In this document: positions 1-11,777 of the stretch, piece by piece
How positions within the stretch are numbered: position 1 is the first letter of the stretch
Layout of the letters: the number at the start of each line of letters is the position of its first letter
NCBI RefSeq assembly: GCF_001638985.1
Contig: NW_017265150.1
Span: 62,001 to 126,000, forward strand
DNA: 64,000 bases
Direction of reading: 5' to 3'
Source of the DNA: Phycomyces blakesleeanus NRRL 1555(-)
Taxonomy: Eukaryota; Mucoromycota; Mucoromycetes; Mucorales; Phycomycetaceae
The notes under the pieces: generated by a model
What the model was told of the DNA's origin: nothing
The model's database searches: none
The model's input: only the letters and a program-made list of their open reading frames with translations
Made by a program: the position numbers and the translations under genes

Positions 1-765
1 AAGTACTTGAACTGTTAACACAGTGTCGTTAAGCCCATATATGTATTTTCCCATTTACAAACCCAATATATATTGCTCTTCAGTACTTTTGGAACTATTT
101 CTTTCGATAGAATGTTTTTTTTTCTATAGTGTAAATGTTGCACTCGTTTCTCATAAAGTTATAAACTGTGCTGCTTGAAAACTTTACAATCATTGAAACT
201 ATTTCAATAAATGGACTCGGTCACTTTAATAACAGCGGCAGAGGGATCGTCGTCAATGAAATTTGTAACAGCTGATTTATGACTCTTCAGGTCAGAATAC
301 TCTTGGTGCCTACTCTGTTACAACTGTCAAAGTCGTTGTCAGGGCACATATACTATGTTATCTAAGCAAGTTCCTTGGTTTCTAAAGGTACGATTTTTAT
401 TTCTGAAAATACGAAAACAATTTTTTGATTGGGTTGCGAGGTTTGTTCTTGGAAGTGCTTTGTATTATATAGTTTGGTATCCTGTTGATGGACTTGGTGA
501 TGATCTTGATGATCCCTAATGTTGCAACGCCAATCTTTGCCCCTCCCCTGGATTAATTCTTCTATGTTCTTAAATATCGTTCCATTAAAGATGGTGTAAA
601 AATTTAGATGTGTAAAGATGATTATTATTGGAGTATATGGATAAAAAGAAGAGCAGAGAAGATGAAAGGAACTATAAAAGAAATATAAAAAGTAAATATA
701 AAAAAATAAAATAAAGAAAGGATGACTATAGACAGGCTTCTCTTTTGACTTTGATAAATTATTCC
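1..765. other. Intergenic DNA and 3' flank of HMG-CoA synthase
   Basis: This stretch is AT-rich and I see no open frame with coding character. The last part is purine-rich and lies downstream of the HMG-CoA synthase stop codon, so it probably includes that gene's 3' UTR and terminator. No RNA gene was recognised. Confidence 0.5.
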
Positions 766-2399
766 TTAATCTTTACGCTTGTAGAAGCGTCTCCACTTGT
801 CATCAATCTTGTCAACATAGTACGCGCCAGGGGCAATATGTTCGAGGCTGCCAATGGGGTTATAGTTGCATGCATTGTGAGTGTTTTCACGGATCTGCAT
901 AGCTTCGGCAAAGGCTTCGGGCTTGGAGTGTGTACGGGCATCAAGGCGCTGACGGAGGTTCAGCTTGGCTTTGATATCAGCAGTGGAGCCCACAACACGG
1001 AAGGAAACCATGGAGGCAGCCAAGCCAGAACCATAGGAGTAGAGGAGGACACGCTTGTCCTTCAGGGTATCAACCTCAACTTCGGACACAAGAGAGGCGA
1101 GACCAGCCCAGACAGCACCGGCATACATGTTACCAATCTGCTTGGGAGCATAGGCGGCAGGTCCAACCTTCTGAGCATAGCCAGCCTTGGTAAGAGTGGC
1201 AGTGGCTTTCTCAAGATCACGGTTCTCGAGGGAGGCTTCGTAGGCAAGCTCTTCAAAGGGAGCAAGAGCAGCATACTTGGGGTTCTTTTTATCTGCCATG
1301 AAATCATTATAAGCCTATACAAGGAAAAAAGAAGATGAGAAAGAATATCAGAAACAGCGAGGTGTTTTGTATTGTGTGTGTGTGTGCATTCCACTCCTTT
1401 TTTCTGTTTTTTTTTTAATTTTTTTTTTTAATTTTTACTTACCGAACGAGCAAATGACTTGGTAACCAACTTGGCGTATGGGGAGTGGCAAACAACATAG
1501 TCGACATCCTCCATGCTGGTAACATCCTTCTTAATGGTCTTGGAGAGACGCTTCATGTAGTTGTTGTAACAGGCATCAAAGGCACGGATGTAGCAGACGT
1601 TGGAGAACTTTCCGTCGACAATGGGATACTCGGAATGCATGTCAGGCTTGTAAAAGTCGTAGGCATGATCCATATAAGTGCTACGCAGACCACGCTCGAG
1701 GACAATGGGGGCATCCTTGCCAACCAACATGGCAACCACACCAGCACCTGATGTGGGGCGAGCAGCACCCGAAGCATAGAGAGCAAGGTCACCTGCAATC
1801 ACAATAGCATAACGACCATCCCAGGAGGAAGACTCGATCCAGTTGACAGCGTTGGAGAATGCGCTGAAGCCACCATAGCATGCATTTGTGGTGTCGATAC
1901 CTTCGATCTCGTAGTTGCCGTGCTCAGCAAACAAGGTCATCAAGGTAGTCTTGACAGACTTGGACTTATCAATGATGGTTTCGGTACCAACTTCAAGTCT
2001 GCCAATGTCTGTGTAGGCAATGTTGTACTTCTCCATCAAGTTGTGGACAGCTGAGAAAAAGTTCCCAAGAAATGTAAGCTCCCAGAGTTTCTTGTATGGC
2101 CAACTTCTACACAGACTGCACAAACTACTCGAGATACTAAATCTTACCAGTCAAGCAAATGGACTGAATATCTTCTCTGTCGTCGATAAAGGCCATCTTG
2201 TCCTGTCCAAGACCGATGGTGTACTTTCCAGTGCTGACACCATCATATACTTCCATAGCAGTCTGTTCGACACACTGTAGAAGAGAAGGGATGAGCAAGA
2301 TGAGATTACCATGAGTCCAATGAGACTTACTCTTGATGGGAAGTACATTTCGAGGGCAAGGATGCCGACATTCTCGGGATAGTGATCGTAGCGAGACAT
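766..2399 (-). CDS. ERG13: Hydroxymethylglutaryl-CoA synthase
   Basis: This enzyme condenses acetyl-CoA with acetoacetyl-CoA to give HMG-CoA, the committed precursor of the mevalonate and sterol pathway. There are four exons: 2399-2331, 2274-2148, 2050-1443 and 1314-766. They join in phase to 450 residues, the usual length of the cytosolic enzyme. The protein shows the family motifs [32 protein letters not shown], the catalytic-cysteine loop [11 protein letters not shown] (Cys about residue 123), [15 protein letters not shown] and HSPYAKLV. The C-terminal half has GNMYAG and YSYGSGLAA. Glu at about residue 85 in GRLEVGTE matches the known general-acid position. The start is the first ATG and is followed directly by the conserved N-terminus. 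Exon sequence is C-rich at third positions, as expected of a strongly expressed gene. CCAAT boxes lie upstream on both strands near 2497-2525. Its first two exons recur beyond the gap as an assembly copy. Confidence 0.96.
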
Positions 2400-2721
2400 G
2401 ATGAGTAGAGAAAAAAAGAAGTGTAGGTTGGGAACAAAAGGACACCGAGCGCGTCGACTTTATTATCTTTTATAGAATCTAGGGTGAGACAAAGAAATTG
2501 GCTCTGGTCCTAAAGTTTGGCCAATAGGAAGGCAGTAAAAATGTTTTTTTTGAAGAGCAAAAAAAAAGGGGGGGGGGGGGGGGGTGAACGGAGAGAGAGA
2601 GAGTGAGGGAGAAGAAGGGAGAAGAAGGGAGAGAGGGGTGGGGGGTGGAGGGGAGTATTGAAGAAGAAAAGGCCGACATGTGTATATATAAAATACAAAA
2701 CTTATTTATATGTATAAAAGA

Positions 2722-2754
<33 letters not shown>

Positions 2755-2761
2755 ATTCTAA
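2151..2761. repeat. Copy A of a gap-flanking direct duplication
   Basis: This segment is repeated almost exactly at 2862-3469, on the far side of a 100-N gap. It holds HMG-CoA synthase exons 1-2, the promoter, a G17 run and an ATT microsatellite. In this copy the gene runs on into exons 3-4, so this is the functional end of the pair. The duplication is best read as two contig ends that overlap but were not merged. Confidence 0.9.
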
Positions 2762-2861
2762 NNNNNNNNNNNNNNNNNNNNNNNNNNNNNNNNNNNNNNN
2801 NNNNNNNNNNNNNNNNNNNNNNNNNNNNNNNNNNNNNNNNNNNNNNNNNNNNNNNNNNNNN
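2762..2861. other. Assembly gap of exactly 100 N
   Basis: There are exactly 100 undetermined bases, the conventional filler for a gap of unknown size. Both flanks carry the same sequence, which suggests that no real sequence is missing. Confidence 0.99.
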
Positions 2862-3107
2862 TCAGCAATGGACTGAATATCTTCTCTGTCGCGATAAAGG
2901 CCATCTTGTCCTGTCCAAGACCGATGGTGTACTTTCCAGTGCTGACACCATCATATACTTCCATAGCAGTCTGTTCGACACACTGTAGAAGAGAAGGGAT
3001 GAGCAAGATGAGATTACCATGAGTCCAATGAGACTTACTCTTGATGGGAAGTACATTTCGAGGGCAAGGATGCCGACATTCTCGGGATAGTGATCGTAGC
3101 GAGACAT
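2862..3107 (-). pseudogene. Truncated second copy of HMG-CoA synthase exons 1-2 (probable assembly artefact)
   Basis: The sequence repeats exon 1 (3107-3039) and most of exon 2 (from 2982 down) of HMG-CoA synthase at an offset of 708 bases. Near the gap it carries three single-base deletions relative to the intact gene (in the stretches starting tcagcaatgg and gtcgcgat), which break the frame. It has no exons 3-4. The errors cluster at the contig edge, as expected of low-coverage assembly ends. This should not be counted as a paralogue. Confidence 0.85.
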
Positions 3108-3429
3108 GATGAGTAGAGAAAAAAAGAAGTGTAGGTTGGGAACAAAAGGACACCGAGCGCGTCGACTTTATTATCTTTTATAGAATCTAGGGTGAGACAA
3201 AGAAATTGGCTCTGGTCCTAAAGTTTGGCCAATAGGAAGGCAGTAAAAATGTTTTTTTTGAAGAGCAAAAAAAAAGGGGGGGGGGGGGGGGGTGAACGGA
3301 GAGAGAGAGAGTGAGGGAGAAGAAGGGAGAAGAAGGGAGAGAGGGGTGGGGGGTGGAGGGGAGTATTGAAGAAGAAAAGGCCGACATGTGTATATATAAA
3401 ATACAAAACTTATTTATATGTATAAAAGA

Positions 3430-3462
<33 letters not shown>

Positions 3463-3469
3463 ATTCTAA
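2862..3469. repeat. Copy B of the first gap-flanking duplication
   Basis: This is the partner of 2151-2761. It includes the same G17 run (3286-3302) and the same ATT repeat. From 3470 the sequence continues into unique upstream DNA, so this copy supplies the true continuation of the HMG-CoA synthase promoter side. Confidence 0.9.
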
Positions 3470-5398
3470 TTGGAATTACAGTTACAAGTACAGTTACAGT
3501 TACAATTCTAATAATATTTGAAATTGGCTATGGAATTCTACACAGTATATATATGCGTGTGCACATCCTTCTCTGCCTATATGCCTATGACTATGGCTAT
3601 GTCTATGACTGTGTTTGTGCTTGTGCTTGCGTCTGTGCTTGAGTCCGTGCCTTTGGATGTAGACGTAACAAAATAAATAAATAAAAAATAAAGATAAAGA
3701 TAGATAGAGATAGTCACGCCATTTAGGATTTTTTTATATATATATAATATTATTATTATTATTTTGAAATAGTGTCCGCTTTCCTTCTCTTTTAATTGTC
3801 ACACCAATTAACCCATGGACCAAAGACTGTATTAAGAAGAAAAGATTAGGAAAGAGACATATGAATGTCACATTTAGACAAGTGAATTTCATTGCTGGGC
3901 CTACAATTTATATATATATATCTTATTCATTGAAGATCCAAAGGAGTTAATAATGAAATAGAAACTTTGAATTTTTTTTTCTGACTACTATCATTTTAAA
4001 TAAACAATGAAGTAATGTACAGAATGATGGCTTATCTGCAAATTAGTATTAGCCTCACACAAAGCCATCCGACATACCGGGATCAATTCAATGCCAAGAT
4101 AATCTAAAGAGGTCTATTTGGGCACATTTTGGATTTATCAAAAGGGAGCTTCCGTAAGCATTTCTTTTTTTTAAAAAAAAAATCTTTAAGAATCCTGCTC
4201 TAATTCACTCTATTTACTTTATATATATATATTTTGTATTAGCTGTACAACATTTGTACTGAATTCTTAACAAACTATTCGTTCACCGAAAATATATTAT
4301 ATATTTATATATATTATTGTAATAAAAAGCTTTCAAGATTCATCAAATTTTTGCACAGACATTTCCAAGAAGTAGACACATTTACAGTGTTTTCAATTAT
4401 ATAGACCTTGACTCCATTGCTATCATTTACAAATCAAATCACTTTTATTTAAATGCAAATGAAAAATAAAGAGCCACTAAATCAAGATCGAAGAGATAAA
4501 GATATATCTGGTACCTTGCCCTGAAATACGTATTAGCCCTTAGACACATACTTTATATATAAATATCTACATGTCTGATCGGAGCAGATAATATTGTGGA
4601 GCTTTCCTTATCGTCTTTTGATCATACACAGATTCTCTAAATATTATGTATGTCAATGGTAAATAAACTATAGGTTTTTGGGGATAAATTTTATACTAAT
4701 TCGTCATTTCAAAACCTTGGTTTGCTTTCTAATAATTTTTAGCTATCTAGATCCAATTGGGGTATTCAATCAAACATTGATTGTATTTCGTTAATGCTTT
4801 TTGTATTACAACGTTGTCTATGTAAATAAAAAGATATACCAAATTTTGAACTTTAAAATGTATTTTCTTGTTCTCTGTGCACTTCTGAAGATCAATATCC
4901 ACATTCTTATTAACTTTCGTTGTTGTTAATTAGGCAGGAGAGTATTACTGTGATCTAATGAAAAAGGTGGTAATAGTAAGGGCAATGGCTCAAACACCTT
5001 TTATATACCTTAATTTTAAATATAAAGTATAACGTATAATAAACTGAAGACATTTGCAAAATCAAGACTTTTTGTAGCCAATACTACGTATTCTTATTAT
5101 AAGAAGGGGAAGTGACCTGCAAGTAGACAATCTAGAATATTCTTGCCATTGACTTCTAAAGAAATTATGATACCATGGCAACAAACCAAAGAATTGAGTT
5201 TAGTTACTTCAGAACGGCGGGTTTAACTTGGATCAATAATAATGACAATAAAAATTTTAAAAAAAAGAATGCTGTCATGATAACATTTTGTAAGTTAAAA
5301 CTATAAATGGTCACGTGCCTAAAGACGTGCAAGTTCTGGATCAATATCCTCATCATTTTTTCTCTCCCCTTCTTTTTTTCATATTATACAAGTGCTTT
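3470..5398. other. AT-rich intergenic region upstream of the NAK kinase
   Basis: About 1.9 kb with no supported gene. It contains microsatellites, TA runs and a T/A-tract palindrome near 4165-4183. Just ahead of the kinase start there is a TATA-like CTATAAAT (5301-5308). Confidence 0.6.
5312..5317. promoter_or_regulatory. CACGTG E-box ahead of the NAK kinase
   Basis: A perfect palindromic CACGTG lies 82 bases before the kinase ATG and a few bases after a TATA-like CTATAAAT. CACGTG is the classical bHLH site in fungi. Use as a binding site here is inferred from position only. Confidence 0.4.
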
Positions 5399-5601
5399 AT
5401 GAATTCTCATCAAGCTGCGCACCAATCGCGTATTCCAGAACAACAGAGCATCGGGCAAACACTCCCACCGGTGCCTGTAGGTGTCGACACCTTGAATGCA
5501 CCCCCACTTCCATTTGGTGCCATGCCCATGGGCACACATCTTCAAGTGGGTCGATACCAAGTCGTCATCCACAACTTTATTGCTGAAGGTAATAAATCAA
5601 C

Positions 5602-5638
<37 letters not shown>

Positions 5639-7682
5639 GAATCGTTTAAAAAAATGTCAGAAACATGTCTAACCTATCATTCCTAAAAGGTGGTTTTGCT
5701 CATGTCTATCTGGCCCGAATTGAGGGCAAAACTGGATTCGTTGTCCTTAAACGAGTAGCCGTACCAGATACAGAAGCACTTAAGACAGTTGAAAAGGAGA
5801 TTGCATTTATGGTAACAAATCAAACATATGAATACATGAATACATTACACCCAAGGTTGACATGATAATGGTAGCGGCGATTGGGTGAACACAAGAACAT
5901 TACTCGATACTACGAATCACGCATTGATGTGATGCCCATGGGTGGATTCGAAGCCTTGATTCTGATGGAGTATTGCCCCGGTAAGTTATTTAATACTCCA
6001 CTTTAGTGTATTGTATTATACTGTACTATTTTCTTTCTCTTACATATATATATATAACACTAGTCTAATAAAATTGAAATATTCTTTGATGGGGGTTAGG
6101 CGGAGGAGTAATTGACCTGATGAACAGACGACTACAGCAACGTCTAACGGAGCCTGAAATTATAAAGATATTTAGCGATGTTTGCGAAGTAAGGACGCCA
6201 ATGTATTGTATTGTATACACATATATACGAAAGATTATATTCTGATGGGAATCGATAAAATAGGCTTTAGCATATATGCACTATTGTACTCCACCAGTCC
6301 TTCACCGAGATCTCAAGGTAGAGAACATATTGATCTTGTCGCAGGACCATTACAAGCTGTGTGACTTTGGGTCGGCTGCACTTTCAAGGGGTAATTATGT
6401 ACCGACCACAATTGGAGAAGTACAGCGACTAGAAGAGGATATACAGAGGCACACGACACTACAATATCGTGCACCAGAAATGATAGATATTTACCAGAAA
6501 CGCCCAATCAATGAAAAGGCCGACATTTGGGCATTGGGTGTATTATTATATAAGCTGTGCTATTACACGACTCCATTCGAGGAGCAAGGTCAGTTGGCCA
6601 CTCTCAATGCGCGCTACACTATACCATCCCAGCCCGCCTTTTCGGACAAGATGCGCCGTCTCATTTGCTCCATGCTCCAGGAAGACCAAAATCACCGGCC
6701 TAACATCTATCAAGTTATGAATTCGGTGTGTAGGATGAGAGGTATTGAATGCCCCATTCGCAATATCTATGGGGAGCCAGCCTCGCCACCTCATCCACCC
6801 GCAAAACCAACTAATGGTTCAGCCGCACTGTTCGAATCAATTCACACACAGCCCGAAATACCCTCCATCACCCCTATGCGACGAGGAAGACCCACACGCA
6901 ATGAAAATACCTCAGATCCTTTTGATCCCGCCAAGTCAAATGTATCGCCTGGACAAGCATCCAACTCTGCGCAGACAAACAATAATAGTTACACCAGTAG
7001 TTCCAGGACAGCTCATCATCAACACAGTGTGTCTTTAGGGTTTGAATCAGATTTCAAGCCTTCGGCTGCCGTACTCTCTACTCCTCCACAAAATCCTACC
7101 AGCACAAGAAACACAAACGAAGTACCAAAGGATAACCTAAATGATGCATTCAATGTGACCAGCAACAGCTCTTCATTCAGAGGACATTCTCCTGCAAAAT
7201 CAGATACTCCCTTTTCATCGACACCAACTGATTCACCTCGCAAATACTCTCCTGCCAAAGACCCATCCTCTTCTCCACCAAAAGGATCACCTGCATCCAT
7301 CAATAGTTTGCCAGTGAAAATCACACCAAAACCAAGTAAAAGCATGGGTGCAGTACCCAGCAACAAAACTAGTGACACAAATGAGAATTTTAAAGATACA
7401 TCTGTCAGGCACACTGTGACCGCAAATATCGAAGCTCGCCTACAAGCCTTCAAAGGAAACACACAACAACAGCAACAGGAACAACAACAGCCACCACCAC
7501 CATCACCACCGCCCGCCCGTATTGAAGAAACCAATGTTCCTTTCCGACCCAAACCTCCCCCAAAGCCTGCTCGCTTCCGTACCGCCCGTTTACCAGATGA
7601 ACCTTCTCTAACAGAATTTGAAGGGAAATTCCCAAGTGTAGAAGAACTTTCTAAACAATTACCCGTCAATTCGAAATCATAA
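5399..7682 (+). CDS. NAK-family Ser/Thr kinase (Ark1/Prk1/AAK1-like)
   Basis: Members of this family phosphorylate endocytic adaptors and actin-patch proteins. Exons are 5399-5588, 5690-5811, 5875-5980, 6100-6188 and 6264-7682, giving 641 residues. The kinase domain covers about residues 55-335: glycine-rich EGGFAHVYLAR, the VVLKRV lysine at 84, catalytic HRDLKVEN (Asp185), DFGSA at 203-207, and the YRAPEM and DIWALGVLLY motifs. The DFGSA form and the TPPVLHRDLK run are typical of NAK kinases. The tail is low-complexity, Ser/Pro-rich and unlikely to fold; it has a polyQ-polyP stretch and ends in PFRPKPPPKPARFR, a likely SH3 ligand like the Abp1-binding motif of yeast Ark1/Prk1. The start is the first ATG in frame. 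The exon 5 acceptor was set by phase at 6262-6263 rather than the AG at 6269-6270. Confidence 0.93.
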
Positions 7683-8237
7683 AATCATAAAATCATAAAT
7701 CATAAATTGTCTTTTCTTCTTCTTCTTTAAAGAAAATATACCGATTAATTAATGATGAGTTAATTGGTCCTTCTACACACACAAAATATAAAAAGAGTTT
7801 CAAGTGTAATAGATTTTGTACAAGAACGGTTATTTAAATGAGTGCAGTACATGCTCTAAATGCGTGCATATAAAGTGTCGAGATTCGGTTTAAATTTCAG
7901 CACAAGAAAAAAAAACAAAAATTGCAATATATTTTTAAGCCGATAATTAACTAGAGAATAAATATAAGTTGAAGTGCTCATTACACAAACATAAATATAA
8001 ATGAAACATCCTCTTTGTCTCCTCAGTCTACTCTATTCACCAGTCCAACTGATGGACAGTCCCTTCATTGAAGCCCAATTGTTCTTAAAAAGGGAATAAG
8101 AGATTGACCGTGACAGCGTTTCCGTGTGTCATCCGTCCCTAATCTGTCATTAAAATATGAAAAAGGCATCACTATTTTAGAAGAAATTCAAGTTTTTTTT
8201 TATTAAAAGCTTCTTATTACTTTCTACTTCATTCAAC
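7683..8237. other. Intergenic region between NAK kinase and ADE4
   Basis: This holds the kinase 3' flank, which begins with three short direct repeats of an atcataaa unit, and the ADE4 promoter. I did not find a Gcn4-type TGACTC core. No gene is seen. Confidence 0.5.
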
Positions 8238-10005
8238 ATGTGCGGCATCTCAGCACTCATTCTGGCCGACCAAAACGGAGCAGCCTGTGCAGACCTCTTT
8301 GAGAGTCTGGGTCTGTTGCAGCACCGTGGTCAGGTAAGAACCCGAAATAATTATTAAGCAAATCGATTTTTTTATATTAAATCAAATGCATATATATTTA
8401 TTTTATAGGACGCTGCTGGCATTGTTACCTGTGGTCCTAAAGGTCGTCTCTTCCAATGTAAAGGAAATGGAATGGTGAGAGATGTATTTGACGAGAAGCA
8501 GCTATCTCGTTTGTTTGGTAGTCTCGGCATTGGCCATGGTAAGCAAAATACTTAATTCGATCTGTACAAGTAAAAAGATGATGTATTAATTAAACAATCA
8601 ATGATATATTAATATTATTACTAATCTTTCAAGTACGCTACCCTACTGCGGGATCATCTTCCATGTCGGAGGCCCAGCCTTTTTACGTCAATTCTCCCTA
8701 TGGGCTTGTATTAGCTCATGTAAGTTTGGCATTTTTCTCCAGACGTAAAGGAACCAATACAAATGCTTACATCAAATGCTTATTTAGAATGGCAATCTGA
8801 CCAATGCAAGAGAGCTTCGTGAATTTCTGGACAAGATTGCCCATCGCCATATCAACACCGATTCCGACTCCGAATTGTGCCTCAATATTCTTGCCGACAA
8901 CCTTCAGAAGACTGGCAAGTTCCGTATTAACCATGAAGATATCTTTACTGCTATTCGTGATCTCTACCAGCAATGCAAGGGCAGTTATGCCTGTGTAGCT
9001 ATGATTGCTGGCTATGGTATTATTGGTTTCCGCGATCCTCACGGTATCCGCCCCTTGGTTCTTGGCCGTCGCTCTACTTATGCTGGTTACGATTATATGC
9101 TTGCCTCTGAAAGTGTTGCTCTGGAGGCACTTGGTTTTACTGACATTGAAGATGTCAACGCCGGCGAGGCAATTATAATCACCCGTGGAAAGGTCCTTCG
9201 CCGACGCCTTGTTGAAGTGGAAAACTTGGCACCCTGTATCTTTGAATATGTTTACTTTGCACGTCAAGATAGCATTATTGACGGGATCTCTGTTTACAAT
9301 TCCCGTTTGTCTATGGGAGAGGCTCTTGCTGACCAAGTAATCAAGACCTTGGGTCCCAAACTTGATATTGATGTCGTTATTCCTGTACCCGACACAAGTC
9401 GTGTAGCTGCTCTTGAGCTGTCAAAAAAGCTCAACATCGACTACCGTGAAGGTTTTAACAAGAACCGTTATGTCGGACGTACTTTCATCATGCCTGGACA
9501 ACACACCCGTCGCAAGAATGTCCGTCGTAAGCTGAATGCCATGGCCCTTGAATTCAATGGAAAGAATGTATTGTTGGTGGATGATTCAATAGTACGTGGT
9601 ACTACTTCCAAGGAGATTATTCAGATGGCCCGTGATGCTGGAGCCAAGAAGGTGTACTTTGCCTCATGTGCACCCCCCATTCGATACCCCAATGTCTATG
9701 GTATTGACATGCCCACCCGCGACGAATTGGTAGCCCACGGACGAAACGATAACCAAATTGCCGAAACTATTGGTGCAGATAAGGTCATCTTCCAGGATTT
9801 ACATGATCTTATCGAGTCCGTGCGCCGTTTCAACCCAGCCATTCACACCTTTGACACTTCCGTATTCGATGGCCATTATGTGACGGGTGATATTGACGAA
9901 GAATATCTCTCACATCTTGAAGGTTTCCGTAATGAAGACTCAAAATCAAAGGCTGATACCGACAGCGATTGTGTTGGTCTCCACAACAACTTTGTTATGC
10001 CTTAG
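8238..10005 (+). CDS. ADE4: Amidophosphoribosyltransferase (glutamine PRPP amidotransferase)
   Basis: This enzyme makes 5-phosphoribosylamine from PRPP and glutamine, the first step of de novo purine synthesis. Exons 8238-8333, 8409-8538, 8634-8719 and 8788-10005 give 509 residues, essentially the length of fungal Ade4. The protein opens MCGI, so Cys2 becomes the N-terminal nucleophile of the class II glutamine amidotransferase domain once Met is removed. LLQHRGQDAAG and RYPTAGSS are further glutaminase motifs. The PRPP-binding loop is seen as [12 protein letters not shown] (about residues 367-378), followed by the [17 protein letters not shown] segment. No iron-sulfur propeptide is present, as in the fungal type. 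All introns are short with GT-AG ends. Confidence 0.97.
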
Positions 10006-11777
10006 AAAAACCTCCACTTCCATATTCTTCCTTACTTCAACCATAACCTTTTTATACAAAACCCTTTTAGCATTTTGGGTTCAAATTGCACACTAGAAAC
10101 AGAACAAATATACATCTTTATTATATATATATATATATACATACACACACATGATTGATATGAGTACCCGTATATTCACTTTTGATTCTTTTTTAAAAAT
10201 ATATACAACTTGTAAATATGTGTGCTTATCAGCAATTTACTCCAATATTAACACACCTTTATACGTATATATACATAGGGTGTTTATATGATTAAATGCT
10301 TTTAGAATAAATGTTGTATTTATATACATGCAGAGCAGGTATCATCTTTAACTTGTAGTATTATAACAAAAAGCTATTTTCGCCTCTACTTTAAATAATA
10401 TCAATTTAAAGCATAGTATACAGTACACAAAACAAGTTCTTTTAAAAAAATATATTAGTAAGCACTAAGCATTTTTGCTTTAATGTCCATTGTAAGTAGT
10501 AGAAAAATCATAGATTTAATCAATTTTTTAAAGAAATACTATGAAAACAAAAGAATTAGAGAATATAATGCGTTACTTTATTACAGTTAGAAAAGTGGAA
10601 CATCTCATTCAACTCCTTATAAAGCCCATGTACATTTTCTCCTACGTACAAATCCAATTGAAGACCTCTTGAATCCTTACGTTGTTGCCGGTATCCACAG
10701 AAGAAGGCTGTACATCTTCGAAGGATACTTTGAACCATGTGGGCTCTCACCTCAGTTATTCTAGCATCTGCTACAAGGCGGCGGAGGAGTTTTCATCGAC
10801 GTAATATTACATGTTGTTTTCTATATTCCTCATCTAGAAGACATAGATAATCTGTCTTCCGCTACTTGCTGGAGTCTCTATCGGGATTTTTTTGTACTGC
10901 TTATATAGGAATTGTACCATATATACAGACTCACATATATCTTTTAGTAGCTGAAACTTCCAGAAGCGTCTCAAATACTAAATTGAAACACTCCACTTTG
11001 CTTTAACCTGTGTGTAGCTTATAGCTTAAAGTTTGATTTTATTCTCATAATACTTCAACATTGTTATTAAACTTGACGTCATATTATCACGGGCGATATT
11101 TGCTCTGGGGTTTCATTTCTTGATACTCTTTTCACAAACAATTTACACAATAAAGCGTTCAAATTTCCAAGACAATATTATTTCTCATCAGTAGTACAAT
11201 TCATAGGCTAATTCCTGTCATACTCATTAATGACCAAATTATTACAATTTTTATACAGAAAACAAAAGTTTATTATCACACAGATTATGGGATAATTATT
11301 GAAAATCCACTATAAAATATTGAGGGTAACTGACATGTTTGCCAAATATCGGAGCTATGTTTTTTTACACTATATCCCGACGCATATCATATAAATCTAA
11401 TTTTCTTTTGGATATTTCAATGGGAAATTTCTACTACTCTTCAAAAGAAGAAAAAAAAGTCTACGTCACCTAGAAATACTGAATCTTTGGTACAAAATAA
11501 AAATAAAAATTGAAACATATTCCTGAATTTCAAAAAAAAAGACGGACATCTTTCTAAATAAACGCGTCGCTCTCTCTTTCTCTCTCTTATACAATTATTA
11601 ATATATTATATATATTATATTAATTTTGTTATAGCTTTGATTAGTTATAAAAAAAGAGAAAAGAAAAGACGAATACGAATACGAATAAAATTAAGAATAA
11701 GAAGACCTTACATTTAATCACTGAAGGCCAAAAAAAAAGTGCATTCAAATAATCTCAAACATTTTGATCAATCTGTC
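10006..11777. other. Intergenic region with a coding-like relic
   Basis: About 1.8 kb of AT-rich DNA between ADE4 and the nucleoporin gene. Apart from a broken open stretch on the minus strand near 10559-10870, listed separately, nothing is recognised. The end nearest the nucleoporin gene carries a CT-rich run and tandem tacgaa units (11670-11690) typical of a promoter. Confidence 0.5.
10559..10870 (-). pseudogene. Possible degraded gene fragment of unknown family
   Basis: Read on the minus strand, one frame gives two adjacent protein-like stretches, KTDYLCLLDEEYRKQHVILRR and then KLLRRLVADARITEVRAHM followed by about 55 more residues, broken by single in-frame stops. Composition is balanced (Leu, Arg, Glu, Asp), unlike the surrounding AT-rich noise. 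I do not recognise the family. It may be a relic of a gene or transposon, or chance. Confidence 0.25.

Noticed and set aside
745..1338. Long plus-strand open frame over the end of HMG-CoA synthase
   Set aside because: It is the antisense shadow of exon 4, whose protein is clearly conserved.
2862..3107. A second HMG-CoA synthase gene
   Set aside because: It is truncated at a 100-N gap, frame-broken only at the contig edge and otherwise identical, so an assembly copy is the better reading.
7019..7669. 216-residue minus-strand open frame opposite the kinase tail
   Set aside because: It is the complement of the Ser/Pro/Gln-rich tail, giving Gly/Cys/Val-rich nonsense without motifs.
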